NCBI RefSeq assembly: GCF_000332235.1
Contig: NZ_CM001775.1
Location: forward strand, 2,758,230 to 2,822,229
Length of the DNA: 64,000 nucleotides
Source of the DNA: Geminocystis herdmanii PCC 6308
GTDB lineage: Bacteria > Cyanobacteriota > Cyanobacteriia > Cyanobacteriales > Cyanobacteriaceae
Direction of reading: 5' to 3'
The notes under the pieces are model-generated. The model made no database searches and was not told the DNA's origin. It was given only the letters and a program-made list of their open reading frames with translations. The first letter of the stretch is position 1, and every line of letters starts with the position of its first letter. The position numbers were made by a program, and so were the translations under genes. This document shows positions 35,652 to 44,653 of this stretch, in pieces.

Positions 35652-36809
35652 ATGTTTTTATTGCGTTATATTTTATTGTCTTGTTTAATAATTACTGTTA
35701 CTGCTTGTAGCGGAAATCAAAGTTTACAATCTCGTTTTGCACCTGTTAACCCTAATACGGAAAATAATACTACTCCGAATAATCTTCCTACTCCTGTAGA
35801 AAATCCTACGGGGGTAAAACTTCCTGATGATTTTCCGAAAGATATTCCTATCTATAATCAAGCTAAATTAATTACCGTGGATGGAAAACAAACGGTATGG
35901 AGTTCGATCGATCCGTTAAACTTAATTACAGAGTTTTATCAACAACAGTTACCAGCACAAAATTGGAATATAACCCAAGCCGAAGAAAACTTGATTGTTG
36001 CCACGAAACCCGACACCCAAGAATCTTTCAAATTATCTTTGACACCGAGTAACGATGAAACGGAATTTACTATCACCTATGAAACAGAAGCTACGGTAAT
36101 AATTCCCACACAAACTAACCCTAATAATGTCACTATTCCCAATAATAATAATGACAACAAACCACCTCTTAACAATCAAAACTCATCTAGTCTTGAGGAA
36201 TTAGTCAGACTGCAAATTATTCCCTCGACTGAAAAACTCAACCCTCATGAGTCGATTACCCGTAGAGAATATGCCCGTTGGCTGGTGAAAGTGAATAATC
36301 TGATCTATAGTGATGTCAATAGTAAGTTAATTCGCCTTGCTACCCCCAATAATAAGCCCGTTTTTACTGATATTCCCACAAATGATCCCGATTTTGCTAT
36401 TATTCAAGGTTTAGCTGAAGCAGGGTTAATTCCTTCTACTCTAACTCAAGATAGCAGTTCGATCGCATTTAAACCAGATACACCTTTAACCAGAGAAGAC
36501 TTAATTACATGGAAAATACCTTTAGATTTCCGCCAAAAATTACCTAACGCCAGTCTTGACACCATCAAAGAAACATGGGGTTTTCAAGATGCGACAAAAA
36601 TAAGCCCTAAAGCATGGCAAGAATTATATGTAGATTGGCAAAACGGCGAAGAATCGAACATTAGACGGGGATTTGGTTACATTACCTTGTTTCAACCGCA
36701 AAAACCCGTTACATTAGACGAAGCAGGAAGAATTTTAAGCACCTTTGGTTATCAAGGGGATATTCGTAATCTTAAAGACGTTAACCCTCAATCAACAATC
36801 AATAATTAA
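35652..36809 (+). CDS. SLH-domain lipoprotein
   Basis: A 385-residue protein with a signal peptide and lipobox VTAC (Cys19), so probably a lipoprotein. Residues about 45-135 form an unnamed domain (LPDDFPKDIPIYNQAKLI). After an Asn/Pro linker, residues about 178-290 match S-layer homology repeats (HESITRREYARWLVKV, PVFTDIPTNDPDFAIIQGLAEAGLIP). SLH domains attach proteins to cell-wall polysaccharide. It follows the SPOR-like gene by 93 repeat-rich bases on the same strand; both may act at the cell envelope. Confidence 0.82.
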   Translation: MFLLRYILLSCLIITVTACSGNQSLQSRFAPVNPNTENNTTPNNLPTPVENPTGVKLPDDFPKDIPIYNQAKLITVDGKQTVWSSIDPLNLITEFYQQQLPAQNWNITQAEENLIVATKPDTQESFKLSLTPSNDETEFTITYETEATVIIPTQTNPNNVTIPNNNNDNKPPLNNQNSSSLEELVRLQIIPSTEKLNPHESITRREYARWLVKVNNLIYSDVNSKLIRLATPNNKPVFTDIPTNDPDFAIIQGLAEAGLIPSTLTQDSSSIAFKPDTPLTREDLITWKIPLDFRQKLPNASLDTIKETWGFQDATKISPKAWQELYVDWQNGEESNIRRGFGYITLFQPQKPVTLDEAGRILSTFGYQGDIRNLKDVNPQSTINN

Positions 36810-36837
36810 CAATTAAAAGTCTCGCCTATTTATTCCT

Positions 36838-36994
36838 AATTCTTCATTCTCCATTCTCCATTCTTCATTCTCCATTCTCCATTCTTAATTCCTAATTCTT
36901 CATTCTCCATTCTCCATTCTCCATTCTCCATTCTCCATTCTTAATTCTTAATTCTTAATTCTTAATTCTTAATTCTTAATTCTTAATTCTCCAT
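36838..36994. repeat. Mixed heptamer array CCATTCT/TTCTTAA
   Basis: About 150 bases composed of two heptamers, ATTCTCC and ATTCTTA, in alternating blocks, ending 17 bases before the methyltransferase start. The block structure shows that units of the two kinds recombine. Confidence 0.92.
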
Positions 36995-37011
36995 TCTCAA
37001 TTTATAAAACT

Positions 37012-37728
37012 ATGAATTCGATCGAAATATCTACAGAAATAGCTAAAATAAAATATTGGCATCATCATTTTGACTTTGGGGATGGCATAGAAACAAAACA
37101 AGGAAAAGAAGGTAAATTTTGCCGTAAATTTCAACAATGGATTTTAAGCGGTATTCCCGAAGATTTAACCGATAAAACCGTTTTAGATATTGGTGCTTGG
37201 GATGGATTTTATTCTTTTTCTGCCGAAAAAAGAGGAGCAAAAAGAGTTTTAGCCACAGATTCTTTCATTTGGCAACAACAAGAATTATACGGTTTAGATC
37301 ATAATTTTTGGCGTGATTTTGGAGCAGGAAAACAAGGTTTTGAATTAGCTAGAAAAATTTATAATTCTCAAGTTGAAGACTATAATATTGATGTTTTAGA
37401 ACTAGATAAAGATAAAATAGGAACTTTTGATATAGTCTTATTTTTAGGAGTTTTATATCATATGAAATACCCCCTTTTTGCCCTCGAAAAAGTAAGAAGT
37501 GTCACCAAAGAATTATTAGTTTTAGAAACCCATATTAGCTTATTTTTTAGCTTATTTCCTCAACCATTAATGCAGTTTTATCCTAGCAATGAATTAAGTA
37601 AAGATGTCACAAATTGGACTGGTGCAAATATCGCTTTAGTAAAATCTTGGTTACTCACCGCAGGATTTAGAAAAGCAGAATTAGTAAAATGGCGTAAAGA
37701 TAGAGCAATTTTTCACGCATGGTGTTAA
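37012..37728 (+). CDS. Class I SAM-dependent methyltransferase
   Basis: A 238-residue soluble protein. The SAM-binding motif I is VLDIGAWDGFYSF (about 57-69), followed by the acidic strand end VLATDSF and FDIVLFLGVLYHMKYP, as in the family that also holds tRNA mo5U34 methyltransferases (CmoB-like DUF1698). Sugar- or glycolipid-modifying relatives have the same motifs, so the substrate is open. No operon partner. The heptamer array occupies its leader. Confidence 0.85.
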   Translation: MNSIEISTEIAKIKYWHHHFDFGDGIETKQGKEGKFCRKFQQWILSGIPEDLTDKTVLDIGAWDGFYSFSAEKRGAKRVLATDSFIWQQQELYGLDHNFWRDFGAGKQGFELARKIYNSQVEDYNIDVLELDKDKIGTFDIVLFLGVLYHMKYPLFALEKVRSVTKELLVLETHISLFFSLFPQPLMQFYPSNELSKDVTNWTGANIALVKSWLLTAGFRKAELVKWRKDRAIFHAWC

Positions 37729-37811
37729 TGTCAATAAGCTATCAAATTTTCGATGAAGGTAGGAGATAGAAAACAGGAGACAGGAGATAAAAAATTGATT
37801 AAAAAATTTTC

Positions 37812-37872
37812 TAAGTTTGTAGGTTTTAACCCTTATTCATGAATGGCTAAAGCCATCACTACAAACTTTTTT
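37812..37872. repeat. Two-hairpin palindrome with T run
   Basis: AAGTTTGTAG, GGTTTTAACC, TGGCTAAAGCCA and CTACAAACTTTTTT in order: outer arms with two inner hairpins, followed by six Ts. Lies about 80 bases after the methyltransferase and is a probable rho-independent terminator. The remaining gap to 38063 is AT-rich and shows nothing else. Confidence 0.7.
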
Positions 37873-38063
37873 ATAACTGATTATCCGAACTTTATATAAC
37901 AATATAATAAGAAATATCAATTTTTATGAATAAATATTAAAATTCTGAAATTAACTTATTAAATCTTAGAAAAAATGTTGCGAAAACGTAAGGTAAAATA
38001 AAGGTTAAAAGAAATACTTAAAAAAAAAGTTAATCTCTTAAATAATTACTTTAAAAAAAATTT

Positions 38064-39536
38064 ATGATTGCTACAGCAGAATCCAAAACCTTTGCTACAA
38101 ATACATCCCATCTTCCTCCTATCTGCGGTTTAGAAACAAAAATCTCCGCCTTAGTTAACAATAATAATCGAGTATATTTACCTAAGACTAACTTAAAATT
38201 AGATAACATAAAATCGGGATTTGCCTGTGCCTTACATATGCACCAACCCACCATTCCCGCAGGGCATAATGGCTCATTAATCTGTAATTTAGAGCATATG
38301 TTCAATAATCAGGGTGATGGTGATAACCACAACGCTGGGGTTTTTGCTTGGTGTTACAGTCGCATGGGTGAATTTATCCCTCAATTAGTCGCCGATGGTT
38401 GCAATCCTCGCATCATGTTAGATTACTCAGGCAATTTACTCTGGGGTTTACAACAAATGGGGCGCAATGATGTACTTGATAATCTCAAAAAACTTGCCTG
38501 TGATGCCCAATATCAACCTTATGTAGAATGGTTAGGTACAATGTGGTCTCATGCCGTAGCACCTTCAACTCCAATTCCTGACTTAAAATTACAAATTCAA
38601 GCATGGCAACATCATTTTTCGTCTATTTTCGGGGAGGAAGCCTTATCAAGAGTTAAAGGTTTTTCGCCTCCAGAAATGCACCTTCCTAATCACCCTGACA
38701 CCCTTTTTGAATATGTGAAAGCGTTGAAAGATTGCGGTTATCGTTGGTTGTTAGTACAAGAGCATACTGTAGAGCGTCCTGACGGTTCGGGGTTACATCA
38801 TGAACAAAAATATGTGCCTAATCGTTTAGTAGCGAAAAATTCCCGTGGAGAAACCATTAGTATCACGGCTTTAATTAAAACTCAAGGCTCGGATACTAAG
38901 TTAGTGGCACAAATGCAACCCTATTATGAAGCCAAAACTTTAGGCAAACAAGACATAGGGGGAGTGTCTATTCCTTCCTGTGTTAGTCAAATTGCTGACG
39001 GCGAAAACGGTGGGGTGATGATGAATGAGTTTCCGGGAGGGTTTTTCCCTGTTTGGCATGAGATCAAGGGTAATGGTGATGTGGTTGGTTTCAATGGTAC
39101 TGAATATCTTGAGTTAGTGGAAGCTAGTGGCGTTAATCCTGAAGATTTCCCTGTCTGTCAACCTGTCGGGCAACATAAAATTTGGGCTAAAGTGGGGGAT
39201 GAGATTACCCCTGCTAATGTAGAAAGTTCGATCGAACATCTTAACAAAAATGATCATCAATTTCACATGGATGGTGCATCATGGACTAATGATTTAAGTT
39301 GGGTAAGAGGTTACGAGAATGTTCTTGAACCGATGAACAAATTAAGCGCTATGTTTCATCAAAAGTTCGATCGACTGGTAGCAGAAGACCCTACAGTCAC
39401 ACAACGCCCTGACTATCAAGAAGCTCTATTATATAACTTATTGGTACAAACAAGCTGTTTCCGTTATTGGGGGCAAGGCACATGGACAGATTATGCTCGT
39501 GAATTATATCGTCGTGGTGAAGAACTTTGCAAGTAA
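38064..39536 (+). CDS. Glycoside hydrolase family 57-like protein
   Basis: A 490-residue protein. The N-terminal core has CALHMHQPTIPAG, the HxHQP motif of GH57 enzymes, followed by LDYSGNLLWGLQQMG, GTMWSHAVAPSTP and GFSPPEMHLP. GH57 enzymes act on alpha-glucans (amylase, branching enzyme, 4-alpha-glucanotransferase). I cannot assign the specificity or confirm the catalytic Glu/Asp; SPPEMHLP is a candidate position. No signal peptide, so cytosolic, perhaps in glycogen metabolism. Confidence 0.82.
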   Translation: MIATAESKTFATNTSHLPPICGLETKISALVNNNNRVYLPKTNLKLDNIKSGFACALHMHQPTIPAGHNGSLICNLEHMFNNQGDGDNHNAGVFAWCYSRMGEFIPQLVADGCNPRIMLDYSGNLLWGLQQMGRNDVLDNLKKLACDAQYQPYVEWLGTMWSHAVAPSTPIPDLKLQIQAWQHHFSSIFGEEALSRVKGFSPPEMHLPNHPDTLFEYVKALKDCGYRWLLVQEHTVERPDGSGLHHEQKYVPNRLVAKNSRGETISITALIKTQGSDTKLVAQMQPYYEAKTLGKQDIGGVSIPSCVSQIADGENGGVMMNEFPGGFFPVWHEIKGNGDVVGFNGTEYLELVEASGVNPEDFPVCQPVGQHKIWAKVGDEITPANVESSIEHLNKNDHQFHMDGASWTNDLSWVRGYENVLEPMNKLSAMFHQKFDRLVAEDPTVTQRPDYQEALLYNLLVQTSCFRYWGQGTWTDYARELYRRGEELCK

Positions 39537-39545
39537 TTAGGATTT

Positions 39546-39585
39546 TAAGTTTGTAGTGATGGCTTTAGCCATTCATTTGTAGGGG
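39546..39585. repeat. Partial two-hairpin palindrome
   Basis: AAGTTTGTAGTGATGGCTTTAGCCATT: one outer arm and one hairpin, then GTAGGGGTGTAAAATTTTACG, a second unrelated hairpin (GTAAAATTTTAC). Just downstream of the GH57 gene. Confidence 0.6.
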
Positions 39586-39733
39586 TGTAAAATTTTACGT
39601 CTCTACCTCAAACACGATCGAAGTCTAATATAAGAGAAGCAAAAAAAAGTTATAATTAGTTATACTAATTGTGCCTAAAACTGAGTATCAGTTATCAGTA
39701 TCCTGAGCATCTCTACATGAGAAAAGAACAAAT

Positions 39734-42700
39734 ATGTTTAAAGCCGATAAAAAACCTCCCATAAGCGATCATTTTATCATTGTTGCTTTAGATACCCCTT
39801 TATTAGATGTTATTATTAAAATTAGTGAACGTCATTTTAAAAGAGATAATAATAATAATAATAACTGTCAAAATTTTTCCGTAAGTTGTGTTTTTGTCGT
39901 AAGTAATAATCGTTTAGTAGGGTTAATCACCGAAAGAGACATCGTTAAACTATCTTCCCAGTTATTGCCTTTAGATAAAATGGTAGCGGCAGAGGTAATG
40001 ACACGGGATTTAATTACTTTCCCCTCCGATAAATTAGTTAATATTATTGATTTAATTGATATTTTTAAACAACATAATATCCGACATTTACCCATTGTGA
40101 ACGATCGAACGGAAGTAGTTGGAATAGTTACCCCTGATAGCATTCGATCGAGCTTACAACCCCTCGACTTACTCAAACACCGACACATTAGTGATGTAGT
40201 GCGTAGAAATATAATTTATGGCTTTGCCCATCAAAGGGTGATAGATTTAGTCAACCTCATGGCAAAAGAAAATATTAGTTGTGTCGTAATTGTCGAAAAT
40301 ACCGACAGAGAAACCCTAAAACCCATCGGCATTATTACCGAAAGAGATATAGTGCGTTATCAAGCTCAAAGGCTAAACTTAAAAAATATCATCGCCGAAG
40401 AAGTCATGACTAAACCCCTGATAGTCATTTCCGAAAATGAATGTCTTTGGAATGCTCATCAAATTATGCAAAATAATTATCTACGGCGATTAGTCGTAGT
40501 CAATGACTTAGGAGACTTATCAGGAATCATTACTCAAAGTAGCGTATTAGAAGGAATAGACCCTAGAGAGTTACAAGGCGTAATCAACGTTTTAGAACGT
40601 CAAGTAGAAATGTTACAAACCGAGAAAACCAAATTATTGCAAAAAATAATCGCACAGGAAAAACAAAATTTACAATCCGTAGAGCAAAGAAGTAAACTAA
40701 TCTCAGATATAGCCTTACGCATTCGCTCATCCCTAGATTTAACCACCATTTTACAAACAGCCGTCAATGAAATTCTCCCCATTTTAGAAGTAGATAGAGT
40801 CATTATCTATCGTTTTCTTGATGGAGACGGCGAAATTGCCGTAGAAGCAGTAAAACACAAGAGGTTATCCCTAGAAGGTTATATTGTAAAAGATGAATGT
40901 TTTACCCCTCAATGGATAGAATCGCAAACCTCTCGCCAAGTCAAAATTATCGAAAATGTCGCCCAAGCAAATATTCATCTTTGCTATAAAGAATTATTAG
41001 AAACCTTTGATGTCAAAGCCAATTTAGTCATTCCCATTATAGTTAGTGATAGCTTATGGGGGTTATTAATCGCCCATGACTGCACCAATCCCCATACTTG
41101 GTTAGCACCAGAAATCGAATTTTTAGAACAATTATCAGTACAATTAGCCATCGGGATTAAACAAGCTACCCTCTTAAAAGAAGTACAAAAAGCCAGTAAT
41201 GACTTAGAATTTAAAGTCAATCAACGTACCCAAGAATTACAGATATTAAACTATAAATATCAACAAGAATTAATCAAAACACAACAAACCCAATTAGAAT
41301 TAATCCGCACTCAAAAGACTTTATCGGGGATTCTCGATGTTGCTAATGATGCCATTATATCCGTCAATGAAGACCAAAATATTATTATGTTTAATCAAGG
41401 GGCAAGTCAAATCTTTGGTTATACCCCAGAAGAAATTATCGGCAACCCCTTAGAGGTATTGTTACCTTCAAAATATATTCAACCTCATAGTGAAACATTG
41501 TCGCCATTTGCTTCATTAGTCAATCATGCCCAAGATACGATAACCCAAAATCAAAATGGATTAATTTGGGGAAAACGTAGAAATGGCATCGAATTTCCTG
41601 CGGAGGCTTCCCTTTCTCAATTAACCATTGACAATAAAATTATCTCGACACTAATTTTAAGGGATATTACCGAAAAAGTAGCCTTAGAAAAAGAAAGAAA
41701 ACAATTGGCTTATTTTCTCGAAGTGTCTCTCAATGAAATTTATGTTTTTTCTGCGGATACTCTTAAATTCATTTATGTCAATCGAGGCGCATTACAAAAC
41801 ATTGGTTATGACTTAAAAACTTTACAAAACTTAACCCCCCTTGATATTCAGCCAGAATATTCTTTAGAGACATTTCATGATTTGATTCAACCCTTATTAA
41901 CCCAAGAAAAAGAAATTCTTGTTTTTCAAACCATCCATCAACGACAGGATAATTCTTGTTACCCCGTGGAAATTCATTTACAGTTAGTTAAACAGGATGA
42001 CAAATCTGTATTTCTTGCCATTGGTAATGATATAACCTCCAGAAAACAAGCGGAATCGGCTTTAAAAGAAAGTGAAAAACGTTTTCAGATGATGGCGGAT
42101 AACGCCCCCGTGTTAATTTGGGTATCTGGTAAAGATGGTTTATGTAACTATTTTAATAAAACATGGTTAGATTTTATCGGATGCAATGTCGAGGCACAAA
42201 TGGGCAATGATTGGTTAATTAATGTGCATCCCGATGATAAAGAATCCTGTCAAAATATTTATTTCTCTTGTTTTAATCATCATTTTCCCTTTCAAATGGA
42301 ATATCGAATGCGTCGTTATGATGGAGAGTATTGTTGGTTTTTTAATGTTGCAATTCCTCGTTACGATCGATCGGGGGAATTTTTAGGCTATATTGGTTCT
42401 TGTACTGATATTAGCGATCGAAAAATAGCAGAGAACAAATTACAACAGCAGTTCAACAAAAATTTATTATTAACCACCATCATTGACAAAATCCGTCAAA
42501 CATTAAACCCAGAAGAAATATTTGCCACCGCAGCCCAAGAAATAGGCAAAGCCTTTGAAGTCAGTCATACCTTAATTTTTACTTACCAATCTTCAGACAT
42601 CAACCACAAGAAAAAAATTAATTGTGTTTCTGAATATATCAAAGACAACGTAGAATCCTTGCTAGGTTTAAGCCTTGATAATACTAACATCGAAGCCTTT

Positions 42701-44149
42701 TTATCCACAGAAAAAGCCATTGCCATTGATGATGTCTCCAATCATCCTCTACTGCTTCAGTTTCAAACACAATTAAAAGAAAGAAATATCACATCCCTAT
42801 TAGTTTGCAGTACATTTTATCAAAATAAAGTTAACGGTAGTATCGTTTTATATAACTGCCATGAATATCACCTTTGGAGTGACGAAGAAATAGAATTATT
42901 AGAAGCCGTTGCTTCTCAATTAGGCATTGCCATCGCCCAAGCAGATTTACTCAAAAGAGAAAAACAAAGATTACATCAACTAGCCTTAAAAAATAAATTA
43001 TTGCAACAAGCCAGAAAAGAAGCAGACTTAGCCAATCAATCAAAAAGTGAATTTCTAGCAATGATGAGTCATGAAATCCGCACTCCCATGAATGGAGTAA
43101 TCGGCATGATTAACCTTTTACAAGATACCCCTTTAAACCCTGAACAATTAGACTATATTAAAACTATTCGTCATAGTGGAGAAAGTCTCTTAGTTATTAT
43201 CAATGACATTCTCGATTTTTCCAAAATAGAATCAGGAAAATTAGAATTAGAAAAACTACCTTTCAATCTCTTAGAATCCATTAAAAGCGTTATCGATTTA
43301 CTACAATTTCAGGCAAAAGAAAAAAATCTACAACTTAGCTATAATTATGCCCCTGAAAATCCTCTTTTTTTCATCGGTGACGTAACCAGAATTAGACAAA
43401 TTTTAGTGAATCTTATCGGTAATGCCCTCAAATTCACAGAAAAAGGCTCAGTAACCCTAAACGTCATCTGTAATTATTACTTAGACAATCGATATAAAAT
43501 TATATTTTCCATTCAAGACACAGGTATCGGCATTCCCCTAGAAAGACAAAATCGCCTGTTTAAAGCCTTTTCTCAAGTCGATGCTACCGTATCTCGTAAA
43601 TATGGCGGAACGGGGCTAGGATTGATTATTAGTAAGCGTTTAGCGGAGATTATGGGGGGTACAATGTGGGTAAAATCAGAAATGGGTACAGGCTCAACTT
43701 TTTACTTCACCATTATGACGGAAATAGCGGCACAAATTATAGAAAATACAAACACTTTAATGGTAGAAACTAGCAATTCTGTCAATAATTCTCTCAAAAT
43801 TTTGTTAGCAGAAGACAACAAAGTTAATCAAAAAGTAGCATTATTAACCCTCAAAAAATTAAATTATCAAGCCGATGTCGTTACCAATGGGTTAGATGTT
43901 ATTTCCGCCGTGCAATCTCAGAATTATGACGTTATTTTTATGGATGTGCAAATGCCAAAAATGGATGGTTTACAAGCTACCCAGTGGATTCGTGAAAATC
44001 TCCCCATTCAACCTTATATTATAGCTATGACGGCGAATGCCATGGAGGGCGATCGACAAATTTGTTTAGATGCGGGGATGAATGATTATATTTCCAAACC
44101 CATTAAGGTAGAGTGCATTCAACAAGCCTTGAAGGAAATTAATAATTAG
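39734..44149 (+). CDS. CBS-GAF-PAS hybrid kinase, candidate cyanobacteriochrome
   Basis: A 1471-residue soluble hybrid kinase. Order: two CBS pairs (about 10-275, each with G(L/I)ITERDIV), a coiled coil, GAF1 (about 320-480), three PAS domains (about 525-905), GAF2 (about 920-1080), HisKA with MMSHEIRTPMNG, HATPase (NLIGNALKFTEKG, QDTGIGIP, GGTGLGL) and a receiver (LLAEDNKVNQK, IFMDVQMPKMDG, YISKPI). GAF1 has Asp-Glu-Cys-Phe (D387-F390) and a second Cys in HLCYKELL (C417), where the usual following His is Tyr. This resembles DXCF cyanobacteriochromes with an altered bilin-site residue. Its stop codon is formed by the end of a MITE. Confidence 0.88.
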   Translation: MFKADKKPPISDHFIIVALDTPLLDVIIKISERHFKRDNNNNNNCQNFSVSCVFVVSNNRLVGLITERDIVKLSSQLLPLDKMVAAEVMTRDLITFPSDKLVNIIDLIDIFKQHNIRHLPIVNDRTEVVGIVTPDSIRSSLQPLDLLKHRHISDVVRRNIIYGFAHQRVIDLVNLMAKENISCVVIVENTDRETLKPIGIITERDIVRYQAQRLNLKNIIAEEVMTKPLIVISENECLWNAHQIMQNNYLRRLVVVNDLGDLSGIITQSSVLEGIDPRELQGVINVLERQVEMLQTEKTKLLQKIIAQEKQNLQSVEQRSKLISDIALRIRSSLDLTTILQTAVNEILPILEVDRVIIYRFLDGDGEIAVEAVKHKRLSLEGYIVKDECFTPQWIESQTSRQVKIIENVAQANIHLCYKELLETFDVKANLVIPIIVSDSLWGLLIAHDCTNPHTWLAPEIEFLEQLSVQLAIGIKQATLLKEVQKASNDLEFKVNQRTQELQILNYKYQQELIKTQQTQLELIRTQKTLSGILDVANDAIISVNEDQNIIMFNQGASQIFGYTPEEIIGNPLEVLLPSKYIQPHSETLSPFASLVNHAQDTITQNQNGLIWGKRRNGIEFPAEASLSQLTIDNKIISTLILRDITEKVALEKERKQLAYFLEVSLNEIYVFSADTLKFIYVNRGALQNIGYDLKTLQNLTPLDIQPEYSLETFHDLIQPLLTQEKEILVFQTIHQRQDNSCYPVEIHLQLVKQDDKSVFLAIGNDITSRKQAESALKESEKRFQMMADNAPVLIWVSGKDGLCNYFNKTWLDFIGCNVEAQMGNDWLINVHPDDKESCQNIYFSCFNHHFPFQMEYRMRRYDGEYCWFFNVAIPRYDRSGEFLGYIGSCTDISDRKIAENKLQQQFNKNLLLTTIIDKIRQTLNPEEIFATAAQEIGKAFEVSHTLIFTYQSSDINHKKKINCVSEYIKDNVESLLGLSLDNTNIEAFLSTEKAIAIDDVSNHPLLLQFQTQLKERNITSLLVCSTFYQNKVNGSIVLYNCHEYHLWSDEEIELLEAVASQLGIAIAQADLLKREKQRLHQLALKNKLLQQARKEADLANQSKSEFLAMMSHEIRTPMNGVIGMINLLQDTPLNPEQLDYIKTIRHSGESLLVIINDILDFSKIESGKLELEKLPFNLLESIKSVIDLLQFQAKEKNLQLSYNYAPENPLFFIGDVTRIRQILVNLIGNALKFTEKGSVTLNVICNYYLDNRYKIIFSIQDTGIGIPLERQNRLFKAFSQVDATVSRKYGGTGLGLIISKRLAEIMGGTMWVKSEMGTGSTFYFTIMTEIAAQIIENTNTLMVETSNSVNNSLKILLAEDNKVNQKVALLTLKKLNYQADVVTNGLDVISAVQSQNYDVIFMDVQMPKMDGLQATQWIRENLPIQPYIIAMTANAMEGDRQICLDAGMNDYISKPIKVECIQQALKEINN

Positions 44150-44392
44150 GGGTTGCCTCATAGTCTTTTGATGAGGATAGGTATCGGAAAGGATGTTAGG
44201 TATTAGGTTAAAGAATGAAAAATCAAGGTTTTGAGGCTTTGCATAATAAAAAAATATAGAGATATTATTAAAAATAAGGTTAAAAGTGTTGAATTTTTGA
44301 ATAAAAATCCTTAAAACTGCGCACTTTTTTCTTAATGTATTATGCCTAAATCCTTGATTTTAATAGCTTTCTGAGTTATTCAGCAAACCCTA
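44147..44392. mobile_element. MITE-like element, copy 2
   Basis: A 246-bp copy of the element at 15395-15645, with ends TAGGGGTTGCCTCATAG and CTGAGTTATTCAGCAAACCC then TA. The left end has one base change. The interior shares AATCAAGGTTTTGAGGC, AATAAAAATCCTTAAAACTG and CGCACTTTTTTC. The TA at each side fits a TA target duplication. Its first three bases are the stop codon of the kinase gene. Confidence 0.82.
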
Positions 44393-44439
44393 ATTAACAA
44401 TTAACAATTAAAAATCTCGCCTATTTATTCTTCATTCTT

Positions 44440-44653
44440 CATTCTCCATTCTCCATTCTCCATTCTCCATTCTCCATTCTCCATTCTCCATTCTCCATTC
44501 TCCATTCTCCATTCTCCATTCTCCATTCTCCATTCTCTCCATTCTCCATTCTCCATTCTCCATTCTCCATTCTCCATTCTCCATTCTTCATTCTTCATTC
44601 TCTATTCTTCATTCTCCATTCTTCATTCTCCATTCTCCATTTTCCATTCTCCA
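44440..44653. repeat. Long heptamer array CCATTCT
   Basis: About 30 units of CCATTCT, with some TTCATTCT variants and one shortened unit near 44534. It reaches the stop codon of the next gene (minus strand). It is the longest heptamer array in the window, and follows directly after the MITE. Confidence 0.95.

Noticed and set aside
44440-44653. CRISPR or protein-coding repeat
   Set aside because: A pure period-7 array with no spacers; open frames through it are by-products of a 7-bp unit.
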